Assembly (NCBI GenBank): GCA_026898455.1
Contig: JAPKLW010000251.1
Location: 320,614 to 384,613, forward strand
Source: Plectranthus barbatus
Taxonomy: Eukaryota; Streptophyta; Magnoliopsida; Lamiales; Lamiaceae
Length of the DNA stretch: 64,000 bases
Direction: 5' to 3'
The translations under genes and the position numbers were made by a program. Every line of letters begins with the position of its first letter. The first letter of the stretch is position 1. Shown piece by piece: positions 43,812-54,248 of this stretch. Below the pieces are notes generated by a model that ran no database searches, was not told the DNA's origin, and was given only the letters and a program-made list of their open reading frames with translations.

Positions 43812-44486
43812 CTACACCTTCTTTCTGACTATAACCCTTCGCCACCAGCCTTGCTTTGAAAGCTGTAATTTCACCATTCGCTCCTTTTTTCTTTTGTATA
43901 CCCATTTGCACCCTATGGCTCGACAGCCATCTGGCAAATCAGTTTTCTGGTATACATCCATAGCCGTAATGGATTCTATTTCCAAATCCATGGCGATCAG
44001 CCATTTGTCTGCATCTTTATCACATACCACCTCGTCATATGTCCCGGGATCGGTATCATCCAGTCCATTTTTCGGGATCAAGTCAGAAGACTCTCCCACG
44101 AACATATACCTTTCGGGTTGGTGGACAACCCTCCCACTGCGACGAGGCATCTGAACCATGTCAGTAGTTGGCACAGTACACGTTGGTCCCATGCCTTGTA
44201 TTATAGGCAGTGTTGGTATAGCCTTGCCTGTTACAGGTGGATTTACCACTACACTGGGCTTTCCTGATGGAATTGCTTCCTTATCCTCAAGCTTGTGGAG
44301 GATAATTTCACTCTTGGATCTGTGGTTTCTTACATATTCGTCCTCCAAGAATCTTGCGTTGGTACTTACAACGACTTTCTGATTCTCAGGATAATAAAAG
44401 TAACCACCTTTCGTTTTCCTGGGATATCCTACAAACAACATCAGCTTACACCTACTTTCTAACTTATCTGGTTCCTTTGTGAGCAC
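43812..44486 (-). CDS. Element G integrase C-terminus and linker to RT
   Basis: A 224-residue open segment. It starts inside the integrase C-terminal region (KEPDKLESRCKLMLFVGYPR, GGYFYYPENQKVVVSTNARF) and continues through a Pro/Val-rich linker. It reaches RRSGRVVHQPERYMFVGE, DTDPGTYDEVVCDKDADKW and GCKWVYKRKK. A frameshift ends it before LVAKGY. The frame is open to about 44495, where the C-type LTR is inserted. Confidence 0.8.
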   Translation of the reverse strand: MLTKEPDKLESRCKLMLFVGYPRKTKGGYFYYPENQKVVVSTNARFLEDEYVRNHRSKSEIILHKLEDKEAIPSGKPSVVVNPPVTGKAIPTLPIIQGMGPTCTVPTTDMVQMPRRSGRVVHQPERYMFVGESSDLIPKNGLDDTDPGTYDEVVCDKDADKWLIAMDLEIESITAMDVYQKTDLPDGCRAIGCKWVYKRKKERMVKLQLSKQGWWRRVIVRKKV

Positions 44487-44496
44487 ATATGCTGGA

Positions 44497-45118
44497 TGTA
44501 GGGTTTGAGTCTACGATGGACAACATGAGTTGCCATTAATTAAATTCTTGCCAAGGATCGTTCTTAGGATATCAGGAATAAATTTCAATTAAACAAACCA
44601 TGCGATCCTATGCATGCTCCTACAAAATTAATTGCGGAGGATGGAACATAGGAATACCTGATCTTCACCGTTTGATCTATAAATCTAGATCAGAGAATAA
44701 AACGATGAAGTAAACTTAGATCTGAGGTAGAACGCCGACGATGAACGGTTGTTCCTACAGATCTGATCTTCTGATCTGTTCCCTTGCTCCTTAGAAATAT
44801 GATGAGGATTATCTACCAAGTTGGATCCAAGATCTGGAGAAATCGATCAGTTCCTCCCACAGATCAGCCACCGTCGTCTCTCCCTCTATTTTCAATATAC
44901 TGAAAAACATCTACTGATCGGATAGAGTTCTGGCTTATATATAGTGTTAGGGTTTTGAGAAACCCTAACCCTAATGGGCTTGAGCAGTTCATGGGCCAGA
45001 CCAGGGACTAGATGCAAATAATAAAGTGGGCCCTCTTTATTAATTAATCGTTCCTTGTTCAACCCAGAACATAATTAGTTAATAAAACATTGTTTTAACC
45101 TTCACCACGGTAACAATG
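44497..45118 (-). repeat. Partial C-type Copia LTR cut by element F
   Basis: It starts TGTAGGGTTTGAGTCTACGA, like C's LTR, and follows it for about 600 bp (GCCAAGGATCGTTCTTAGGATATC, GATCTGATCTTCTGATCTGTTCC). It includes telo-box (AAACCCTAA) and Site II words at 44946-44985 and a TATATATA at 44937-44945. The rest must lie beyond F, outside the window. The pol of G just left reads to CTGGA, the presumed target duplication. Confidence 0.75.
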
Positions 45119-45243
45119 TGATAAACACTCGTTTTGTGCATTTTACTAATATGAATCTGCTCACTTTTGACCTTAGATTAGATCAATACGTGGTGTTCTC
45201 ATGCATTATTCGTATTCTTTGAAGAATTATTACATTTGGGTTG
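45119..45243 (+). repeat. 5' LTR of F, first 125 bp
   Basis: It starts TGATAAACACTCGTTTTGTG inside the C-type LTR. It ends with GGTTG, the target duplication of D, and continues at 51361. Confidence 0.7.
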
Positions 45244-46685
45244 TGATACGGCTAAAAGTTCAATAAAAATTAAACTCTTAGCTACACAAGAATAAAATTT
45301 GTCAAATCCAGGTCCTTCTTCCCTTCGCCTGCTAGATTACCGGGATATTATAGCAAAGTCTAATAGCTAGGTAACATATAAAATCGTTGAGTGATTTCTA
45401 TCAACTAGGCAATCAATTTAAACCTATGCTAACAACATATAACAAACAATGAATTAAACCAACAAACAACATTCAAACAATTCTCTCCACATCATGGTAA
45501 ACCAAGACAAGCAAATACTCAAATAAGGTTGATAGGATATTGAAATAAACGTAGATTTAATCCAATTAGGTTAATTATTGATGTAAACAAGTTTTAATTC
45601 CTATGAAGTTGAGCAACTGACTCTTTTCTAGTCAATCCCCTTTGTACCGGTGAATTGTCCGTTGATGAAATTAGAAATCTCAAACAACTACGTTATCAAT
45701 CCCTAACTCACTCCAAAACGTCCGTCGATTATTGCCCTACAATCCTAGCCCCGCACATGGATTGGAACTAAAACTATATGATTATACACTTTTCACGAGG
45801 ATTCCGTCCACGTATTGGCTGCAACGTTCACATCAACTACCTATAGATTGGCTATTACCTACATCTAAAAGGTATGAACAAGCTCAAGTGCAAATCAACC
45901 CCTCATAGGAAAGTAAACAAACAATTATCAAACCTAATCTTCATGCATCCTTGTTCAAATCAACATCCAAATTGAATTAGAGCAACATACCTCTCAATTG
46001 TAACATTACAAAGTTGAAATCAAATACATTCATTACAATTGATAAGTAGAAAAGGAAATCTTCCCCAATTGGATTTGCTAGGTCTTGATCTACCACCTTG
46101 GATCTTCAATTCTCCTCCAAGGATTGATGAATATACCTTGGGTAAGGTTTTGGAAGGGATGGAAATCGATACCGTAGAGAGAATTTAGGAGGTGGTTATT
46201 TAAAATTATGAAAAGTTATGAATTCGTTCTCAAAATAACTGTTTTGCCCCTTTTATAATGAGTAAACAGGGCCTTGGATTGCCCGGGCCAAAGTTGGCTC
46301 GCCCGGGTGAGCATAGAACTGAAAAACACCAAAGTCCCGGTTTGGCTCGGCCGAGCCAAGGGTGGCTCGACCGAGCCACCTCTCTGAAGGGCTTGGCTCG
46401 ACCGAGCCAAGTTGTCTCGGCCGAGCGGAGTCTCTGAAATGCCCCCTGCACCCTTTCTACACCGCTCGGTCGATCCTGCTTCCCTTTGACTTCTAGCTCA
46501 GGCGATTTTCATCCAAAGCTCATTCTAAAGTGTTGTTTTATGCCCAAAACACATCCTACAACATTTCGAACACGAAAACACGAAAACAAGACAAAAGAAC
46601 AACAAAAACATATGATATGAGGGTAAAATGGCCACAAACATGCAAGGTCACACATCGAAAAATAGGTCATTTTACACACATATCA
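45244..46685 (-). repeat. 3' LTR of element D
   Basis: 1442 bp. The minus-strand TATA box TATAAAAGG is at 46250-46257. The palindrome array at 46280-46475 includes a perfect 18-bp palindrome TTGGCTCGGCCGAGCCAA at 46342-46359. Confidence 0.92.
46280..46475. repeat. GC-rich palindromic array in D 3' LTR
   Basis: Five or more GGCTCGGCCGAGCC / GGCTCGACCGAGCC units, plus GCCCGGGC-type units, starting about 25 bp upstream of TATA in element sense. Confidence 0.85.
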
Positions 46686-46725
46686 TAATCCCCCAAACTT
46701 GAACCTTTGATTGTCCTCAATCAAA
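46686..46725 (-). other. Polypurine tract of D and adjoining hairpin
   Basis: The minus strand has AAGTTTGGGGGATTA beside the LTR. 46706-46725 (TTTGATTG TCCT CAATCAAA) is a perfect 8-bp stem with a 4-nt loop. Confidence 0.75.
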
Positions 46726-48693
46726 ACAAATTAAAACCATTAATCTACCTCGTGCAATACCTCATAGCTCATCAATATTATCTAAGCATGTTAAAGTAAA
46801 ACGAGATTATCACCTAATTTTGTGACAAGTTTAATGCGAAGGACATGAACCACTCATCAAAAAATGGATACAAGAAACGAAAGCACTCCCTCACGTGTTT
46901 AGGGACAATGAGATTCACACAATAACAAGATATCGAGCTTGATTTCCATAGGTTTGCATCCATTCTCCCCACTATACTACAACGAGTTCGTTTCTAGAAT
47001 CAAAAAGGTCTTTTCATAGGTTGTAATGTGGCTAACTAAAAGGTGGGTTGTTTTGGGCCAAAGTGACTAAACTTCTCAATTTTTCAAAACCCCCAAACTT
47101 GTTCTTTTCGAACCACTACAAACACCGAGGCTTTTTCATTTCACAACACACTTTTTTTTCTTTTCTCTTTTCTTTTCTTTTTCATCATTTTTCAAATGCA
47201 CCATTATTCATTCATTTTTCGGTGCCCTCTTTTTTTTCTTTTTCAAACACTTACACCACAAATTTCGTTGGTGCCACATTTTCTCGGATTCAAACCAATC
47301 CTTCATTTCATATCTTTCATGCCTCAACTTTTCCCATCAATGCAAATCCAATCAATTCCCAACCCAACTCTCATCACCGTATTCACCCTCATACACTCTT
47401 TCCCCCCAAATATGGTCCTAATTATATCAAAGAAAATTCACCAATAAAGCTCAATCACGGGGGTCAAAGATATGAAATGCAAAATTATGATAACAATCAC
47501 CTTATACTCCCGGTGTGAAAGGTAGGACTAAGAATCGATGGCCTAAGATCATTTTCTAGTTACACACTCATGCCAATAGATAGAGAACGGATGCAAGTTC
47601 TAGATCTCGTACTCTCAATCTTGCCACTCACAACCATTATAGATATGACAATATCAAGGCTCAGACCTCACAGCTTTTTGTCAAGTCCTACGCATTAACC
47701 ACACACAAAACTCGGCAATTCAAAAGTTAAACTTAAGACATGCTTCGACAACTAGATTCCGCCCTATCATTGGTTGAGATAAACATCCAACTTCACCAAG
47801 TAAATCATGATTCAAACCTCAAGTCTGGTTTGGGTTCATCACACACACACGAGCACACAACAACCTAAAAACAATCTACATGCACACAACAATCTAACAA
47901 CAACAACGATAGAATGTGTTACCCATCGGTAGCCACTATTGCACTGCTTCTCCAAGACCTTATTGGTACCTACTCACATCAACAAAAACACCACCAAACT
48001 ATTGAGCATAAAACAAGCCAATAAAGCTCTCATATCCACCAAACTTTCCACAAACCAAATATCAACAATGATAAGACAATATCCACTAGCTCAACCATAC
48101 AAACCAAACCAATAATCCAAACCACAAACCATGTATAATAGGAAGTAGTAAATCATGTCAACTCATTAATAATTCCATCCATCATCAAATATCAAGCAAT
48201 AACAAGCATAAACCAAATTCACTTCCAAAACCTCTTTCCACCGTCATTCCACTATCCAAAAATCTATACAAATAAACCATTTATCCACTAGCTCCACCAA
48301 ACATACCATCAAAACCAATGTTCAACAAACTCAAACCCATGAAAATATTCATACATATCATCAAGATGAACATAATCCAAAACATTCATCCAATGTAGAA
48401 TATCAATATAGGTACAACCAAATCGAATCAAATCCAATAAAGGGACAAAATCCAACAACTAAACTAATTTCAAGATAAAGGATAGGAGATCGAGAAGAAT
48501 AAACCGAGGCACCGACTATCGGCACATCCCCCCAAACTTAGTCAAGTAAGACTAAGTTTGCAAAAACAGTGGACGGTGCATCGTCACTCCTCTCGATCTT
48601 GTAGCTCCTCGTACAAACACAAAAACAAACAAACTAGACATTTACTCAAAATCAAAGCAACTAGAAGCAATTAAACAATTAAACTAGACATTT
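46726..48693 (-). other. Long 3' non-coding region of element D
   Basis: About 2 kb, AC/AT-rich, with pyrimidine-rich low-complexity runs near 47140-47240. It is related in short blocks to the same region of E. The reading frames in it are low-complexity Phe/Ser/His translations. Confidence 0.6.
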
Positions 48694-48711
48694 GTTGGGT
48701 TGCCTCCCAAC
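48694..48711 (-). other. Conserved post-pol hairpin in D
   Basis: GTTGGGTTGCCTCCCAAC, a 6-bp stem, just downstream of the ORF in element sense. Confidence 0.7.
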
Positions 48712-48752
48712 AAGCGCTTCCTTAACGTCAGTAGCTAGACGACCTTACCACA

Positions 48753-49697
48753 TCACTCATTGTCAAAAATCTTGTGGGTTTTTAATACACCTTTCTCCCT
48801 TAATCTGCATTTACTTGGGAGCAATTTGTCCAAGGCAATTTTTCTTTCACCCCTATCATCTCTCCAAGGAGGATCGATCATCTTGTTGAAATCGAATTGC
48901 ATGAATGAGTGCTCCTTCTTTGAAGTGATCCTTAAGATATTCTCCAAACTAATCCCCACTTCAAGAAATTCATTGATCCATTCATCCAATGCACTCACCA
49001 TTGTCTCCTAAACCTTGCCTACTTCCCAAGTTGACATTCCCCGCTTCAACCTATCCTCATTCTCTTTGCTTATTGTCGGCTTTTCCTCTTCTATGAAATG
49101 TTCCAATGCCTGTATTGTTGGAATCTCTTCAAGTGAAGGCTCCTCGATTCTACCTCCTTCAATGTTCTTCACCGTCTCCTCGGTGCCTTCCTTCACGAGC
49201 TCTTCTTGATGAACACCCATTATCTCTTCACTAATGATTTCTTCAGTTTCCTCCTCCTCTTTGCCATCTCCTAATGTTTCCTCGGGTTTCATCTCTATAT
49301 TCGCACTCTCATCCTTCTCCATACTTAAAAAAATTTGTGCCGGCTTGTTGATATCTTCATTTACCTCATCAACTTGAAGTATTACTTCTCTTTCCCTTGC
49401 CGGTTCATCTTCTTTCTTCACCTCCATCTCTTGCTTTTCTTCATGCTCTTTTCTTGATCTTTTCAACAAATTAAGTTTTTCTTGCATGAGCTCTATTTGA
49501 CTCCTCCACAAATCATTCTCTTTAGATTCCTCAACAACATCTACCGTTTGAGAAGCTCTTTCCTACTCCGGCCATTGGTTACTACATTCAAACATTTCCT
49601 CATACATGTTTCGGATAGGCATTCGCGGTCTTTGTCTTTGCATCATGAGGTCTCTCATCTCCTCAAATTGCCTTTGCACATTAATAAGTCTCTCCAT
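48753..49697 (-). pseudogene. Acidic coiled-coil reading frame of element D
   Basis: The start MERLINVQRQFEEMRDLMMQ at 49697 lies about 180 bp after the primer site. A TAG near 49566 and a TAA at 49008 interrupt one continuous frame of about 310 codons. It is rich in Glu and Lys (EEEETEEIISEEIMG), with likely coiled coil at the start. The C-terminal block is DEWINEFLEVGISLENIL and RDDRGERKIALDKLLP. It occupies the gag position, but I see none of the gag core blocks found in E and F. Function unknown. Confidence 0.6.
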
Positions 49698-49879
49698 GTT
49701 AGACACCTACAAGAGTCCAACAAAGGCAAGTCTTCAACAAAAACAAAAATCCTAAAGAAAACAAAATTATAATAATTATCAAACAAATGTTAGTAACAAT
49801 ATTCACTTAAACAAAAACACAAACACCTAGCCTACAAGCTTCACTTTTCCCCCAATATCTAGCAACCTACTAAATGAAG

Positions 49880-49896
49880 TCCCCGGCAACGGCGCA
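49880..49896 (-). other. Primer-binding site of element D
   Basis: The minus strand reads TGCGCCGTTGCCGGGGA, one base from the tRNA-Asp site of F. Confidence 0.85.
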
Positions 49897-49902
49897 AAAA
49901 CT

Positions 49903-51355
49903 TGATGCGGCTAAAAGTTCAATAAAAATTAAACTCTTAGATACACAAGAATAAAATTTATCAAATCCAAGTCCTTCTTCCCTTCGCCCGCTAGATTACC
50001 GGGATACTATAGCAAAGTCTAATAGCTAGGTAACATATAAAATCGTTGAGTGATTTCTATCAACTAGGCAATCAATTTAAACCTATGCTAACAACATATA
50101 ACAAACAATGAATTAAACCAACAAACAACATTCAAACAATTCTCTCCACACCTTGGTAAACCAAGACAAGCAAATACTCAAATGAGGTATATAGGACGTT
50201 GAAAGAAACGTAGATTTAATCCAATTAGGTTAATCATTGTTGTAAACAAGTTTTAATTCCTATGAAGATGAGAAACCGACTCTTTTCTAGTCAATCCCCT
50301 TTGTACCGGTGAATTGTCCGTTGATGAAATTAGAAATCTCAAACAGCTACGTTATCAATCCCTAACTCACTCCATAACGTCTGTCGATTATTGCCCTACA
50401 ATCCTTGCCCCACATATGGATTGGAACTAAAACTATATGATTATACACTTTTCACGACGATTCCGTCCGCGTATTGGCTGCAACGTTCACATTAACTATC
50501 CATAGATTGGCTATTACCTACATCTAATAGGTATGAAAAAGCTCAAGTGCAAATCGACCCCTCATAGGAAAGTAAACAAACAATTCTCATACCTAATCTT
50601 CATGCATCCTTGTTCAAATCAACATCCAAATTGATTTAGAGCAACATACCTATCAATTGTAACAATATAAAGTTGAAATCAAATACAATCATTACAATTG
50701 ATAAGTAGAAAAGGAAATCTTCCCCAATTGGATTTGCTAGGTCTTGATCTACCACCTTCGATCTTCAATTCTCCTCCAAGGATTGATGAATTAGCCCCTT
50801 GATACCTTGGGTAAGGTTTTGGAAGGGATGGAAATGGATACCGTATAGAGAATTTAGGAGGTGATTATTTAAAATTATGAAAAGTTATGAATTCGTTCTC
50901 AAAATAACTGTTTTCCCCCCTTTTAAAATGAATAAACAGGGCCTCGGATCGCCCGGGCCAAATTTGGCTCGCCTGGGTGAGCACAGAACTGAAAAACACC
51001 AAAGTCCCGCTTTGGCTCGGCCGAGCAAAGGGTGGCTCGACCGAGCCACCTCTCTGAAGGGCTTGGCTCGACCGAGCTAAGTTGGCTCGGCCGAGCGGAG
51101 TCTCTGAAATGCCCCCTGCACCCTTTCTGCACCGCTCAGTCGATCCTTCTTCTCTTTGACTCCTAGCTCGGGCAATTTTCATCCAAAACTCGTCCAAAAG
51201 TGTTGTTTTCTGCCCAAAACACATCCTACAACATTTCAAAAATGAAAACACGATAACAAGACAAAAGAACAACAAAAACATATGATATGAGGGTAAAATG
51301 GCCACAAACATGCTAGTTCACACATCCAAAAATAGGTCATTTTACACACATATCA
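49903..51355 (-). repeat. 5' LTR of element D
   Basis: 1453 bp, a close copy of 45244-46685. The TATA box has changed to TTTTAAAAGG near 50921-50930. The palindrome array is at 50945-51145. Confidence 0.92.
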
Positions 51356-51501
51356 GGTTGTTTCTGTTTGTTTACGCAGATTTCATGCACAATTGAGTTG
51401 TTTTCAAGATATGATCGTGCACCATGAACTTAGTTGATGTGTTGTTACACAAGGAAGGTGAAAAAATGAGAAGAGATCGACGAAAAAGCTTCAAAAATCC
51501 A

Positions 51502-51845
51502 GTCGCGACGTGAACGGTGACCCAAATTACATGATCGGCGGTCGTCGATCATGCATTTGGGCTGCCAATCAAGTAAATTCTCACATTTCCCTTCGGCGCA
51601 TGAATGGCAACCTAATTACGTGAACGACGATCGCCGTTCATGCTTTAAGGTCGCCGATCATGCAATTTCTAGAATTATGTTTCGGCGCATGGATGGCGAC
51701 CTAACTGCATGAACAGCGACCGCCGTTGATGCTTTTAGGCCGCCGATCGTTAAAAAATCTTGGTTTTGCTACGTTACACGGATGGCGACCTGAGCACACG
51801 CTCGGCGGTTTCCATCAACGCATTTTGGGTCGCCGATCGTGACTT
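51502..51845. repeat. Hairpin-forming tandem repeats in U3 of F
   Basis: Four imperfect units of about 90 bp start near 51502, 51593, 51683 and 51771. Each has CATGAACGGCGACC-like and reverse-complement GGTCGCCGATCATG-like arms, and GATCGCCGTTCATG. The array ends about 55 bp before the TATA box. The same class of unit recurs at 61408-61806. Confidence 0.8.
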
Positions 51846-51899
51846 TGTGGGCGAAAATTGATCCCAATCCCATATCTTTTTGGGTTTGAACAAGATAAC

Positions 51900-51907
51900 T
51901 ATAAATA
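51900..51907 (+). promoter_or_regulatory. TATA box of F LTR
   Basis: AACTATAAATAGAGG, a strong plant TATA context. Confidence 0.7.
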
Positions 51908-52797
51908 GAGGCTTCCAAGACTCAAAGAGGGTTACTGACTCTAATATTTTGATCGATCCTTGAAAGAGAGAGAGAGAGGGAGAATTCAAGGTGACAGAGC
52001 TGAAGATTCAAGATTGAAGAATTGGATTTTTAGTTTCATGTTCTCTAAGTTTTTGTACTCTTTATTTCTCTGTTTTGTGGAATTTAGCGTGATTGGCTAA
52101 ATCCATATTGGTTTCTAGTGTTTTGAACCTTGTTGACATTCATTCAATTGTTTATATGATATGATTTTCCTTTTCCATTGATGTTTTAATTACAACTGGG
52201 GGTTTTCTTTAATTACAAGATATTGGCCTTTGATTGTAATTCGAATTGGTAATTTTTGAACCGAGAGGTCTAGGTTATTGATTAAGATGAAGAGTAATTA
52301 AATTTGATAGGTCAATTATCCGAGAGGAATTTGAACTATTGAAGGGTTTTTGAAATCTAAGGTTTTATCAAGAGAAAAAGTCCTTTTGCGCATCCGAGAG
52401 GAGTCACTAGGTCGTTTATTTCCATGTTATGGTTGAGAGTCCGAGAGGGTCACCTGATAACAATTATGAGATTAACTCACATCTTTGGAAATTAAATTGG
52501 AATTGAATTGTATAAATAATTGTTTGATAGTTCTTCAAAGTGAATTTCCCTGGAATCCTAGTATCCTTTATTTTCTAAATCCTAATAATTCAATTGTTTA
52601 CTTTAATAATTCTTGCCTAGTTTTAATTAAACAAAAATCTTTATTCGGATCGTCTAAATAGTAACAAAATAACTGTATTTTGGTGCTTGAGTGCATTTCG
52701 AGCCTGCAATCTTTGTGCTCGATAAATTATTACTTGCCCTCTGCAGTGATCTGTACACTTGCAAAATAGCGTGTTGAAAAATACGCTATCAAGTTTT

Positions 52798-52815
52798 TGG
52801 CGCCGTTGCCGGGGA
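52798..52815 (+). other. Primer-binding site of element F (tRNA-Asp type)
   Basis: TGGCGCCGTTGCCGGGGA, the standard Athila/Tat-type site, six bases after the LTR end. Confidence 0.95.
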
Positions 52816-52945
52816 TTGCAAAGATTTATACTTGACACTAATTATGTTATTGCGTCACTACTTTAGACATTATTTGCTTTAATTTATGTTTCTTGTTATT
52901 TTTACTTCTGTGCTGCTCACTGTGGTTATTTATTTCACGTAGTAT

Positions 52946-53854
52946 ATGCGAACCAGAGCGAAGGGTCCAGTGTTCGAACCGTTAGATCCAGAAATCAAGT
53001 CTACCTGTCGAAGAAATTTCGCCAAAAGAAAGTTAGCGTTTACAATGGCTGATAATCAAGCAGCGCAGATTGCCGAGTTGCAGAGGCAGCTACAGGAGAT
53101 GAATCTGAGGCTACAACAACAGAATCCTCCAAAACTGCCGAGACAACCTACTATTGATGAGATGTATGAGCCCATGACTGATAAGCACCGTCATGCAGAT
53201 TGTGGATTAAAGGTGGATACCCCAAATTTTGAGCTGAAGACGGGATTGATTCACACTCCTCAACAGAATCAATTTGGGGGTCTACCATCTGAGGATCCAA
53301 ACGTACACATCCAGTCCTTCCTACTGTTGTGTGATACAGTCAAGCAGAATCACGTTCCAATTGATTACATCAGACTGCACCTGTTTTCATTTACACTGCG
53401 TGATAGAGCCCTCTCTTGGTATCTATCTCTGGATCGTAGTGCAATCACCACCTGGGAGGAGCTGTGTAAATTATTCTTGGTCCAATTCTTTCCCCCCAGC
53501 AAGACTATCAGATTGCAGACTCAGATTTCTCAATTCGGACAATTTGCTGGGGAATCACTATATGAGGCATGGGAGCGATACAAGGACTTACTACGTTCCT
53601 GTCCTTGCCATGGTTTTACTGAGAAGGAGCAGGTCTGTCATTTTTATGGGGGACTTGATAATGAAACCTTGAAGCACGTGAGAGCTTCAGCTGGAGGATC
53701 ACTTACTGCTAGACCTTCACAGGAAGGATTGAAATTGTTGGAAACTATGGCAAAGAGTGTATATAACTGGCCAGCAGACAGGAGGGATCGCAGGATAACA
53801 GCAGTTGATGACACTGGGGATTTAGCTGCTGAAATTAAATTGATGAGGCAGTAA
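52946..53854 (+). CDS. Gag of element F
   Basis: A 302-codon open frame starting MRTRAKGPVFEPLDPE, about 130 bp after the primer site. A Gln/Leu-rich coil lies at about residues 40-62. The gag core at about 95-235 has PNVHIQSFLLLCDTVKQN, LFSFTLRDRALSWYLSL, FLVQFFPPSK, ESLYEAWERYKDLLRSCP and CHFYGGLDNETL. This is the Retrotrans_gag domain that assembles the particle. It ends at a TAA, after which the same frame continues (VAASMKSTETRLSKLENQ), so the stop is a nonsense mutation. Confidence 0.9.
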   Translation: MRTRAKGPVFEPLDPEIKSTCRRNFAKRKLAFTMADNQAAQIAELQRQLQEMNLRLQQQNPPKLPRQPTIDEMYEPMTDKHRHADCGLKVDTPNFELKTGLIHTPQQNQFGGLPSEDPNVHIQSFLLLCDTVKQNHVPIDYIRLHLFSFTLRDRALSWYLSLDRSAITTWEELCKLFLVQFFPPSKTIRLQTQISQFGQFAGESLYEAWERYKDLLRSCPCHGFTEKEQVCHFYGGLDNETLKHVRASAGGSLTARPSQEGLKLLETMAKSVYNWPADRRDRRITAVDDTGDLAAEIKLMRQ

Positions 53855-54248
53855 GTGGCTGCATCTATGAAATCTACTGAGACGCGTTTGTCAAAACTGG
53901 AAAATCAAATGCCACAATTCGGATCTGATCAGGGGGTGACATGCCGATAGAAGATATTAATTATGTGAACCAGAGGAATTTCCAGAACAATAGGGGATAC
54001 CCAGCGGGGAACATGACATATCATCCCAATAATAGAAATCACCCCAACTTCTCCTATGCCAATCCGAATAATGCACTGCAACCCCCACCAGGATTTTCTG
54101 CAAAAAATGGGGGTACCAGTGAGCCTAAGGAGCCAAGTATGAGAGAGCTCTCGACCCAGTTTATCTCAGTGTCAAATGCCAAAACCACAAAGGGGAAATT
54201 TCTGCACTACAGATTGGTATGGGGGAGATAGGAAAACATATAAAATAG
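53855..54248 (+). pseudogene. Gag C-terminal region of element F
   Basis: After the TAA the frame runs to about 53940. A shift then leads to 53941-54231, an Asn/Pro-rich stretch (NYVNQRNFQNNRGYPAGN, PPPGF) typical of the Athila gag tail. I see no CCHC knuckle. Confidence 0.75.

Larger units (their letters stand above)
40938..44496 (-). mobile_element. Element G: Ty1/Copia retrotransposon, 3' part
   Basis: The 3' LTR (40938-42389), polypurine tract and pol read leftward. At 44497 pol is cut by a C-type LTR. The 5' half should lie beyond the window. Its RT and RNase H are nearly identical to H's (57396-58500). Confidence 0.85.
45244..51355 (-). mobile_element. Element D: non-autonomous Gypsy retrotransposon in 5' LTR of F
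   Basis: LTRs 45244-46685 and 49903-51355 have TGAT...ATCA ends, with a perfect GGTTG duplication (45239-45243 and 51356-51360). A tRNA-Asp-type primer site beside the right LTR and a polypurine tract beside the left put it on the minus strand. The 3.2-kb interior holds one acidic reading frame, the post-pol hairpin and a long non-coding region; there is no gag core, protease, RT or integrase. It is the complete member of the family that left solo LTRs at 8576 and 32456. Confidence 0.93.
51361..52791 (+). repeat. 5' LTR of F, remainder
   Basis: It resumes after D and ends CTATCA directly before the primer site. It includes the hairpin repeat array (51502-51845), TATA (51900-51907) and a GA-rich run near 51966. 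Confidence 0.85.

Noticed and set aside
44955..44973. Interstitial telomere repeat (CCCTAA)
   Set aside because: Only two units, located in an LTR promoter; better explained as a telo-box element.
47048..47518. Long plus-strand frame rich in Phe, His and Ser
   Set aside because: Low-complexity translation of the pyrimidine-rich 3' non-coding region of D; no domain.
51502..51845. Regularly spaced repeats resembling a CRISPR array
   Set aside because: Units are imperfect, about 90 bp with no unique spacers, in a plant LTR next to a TATA box.
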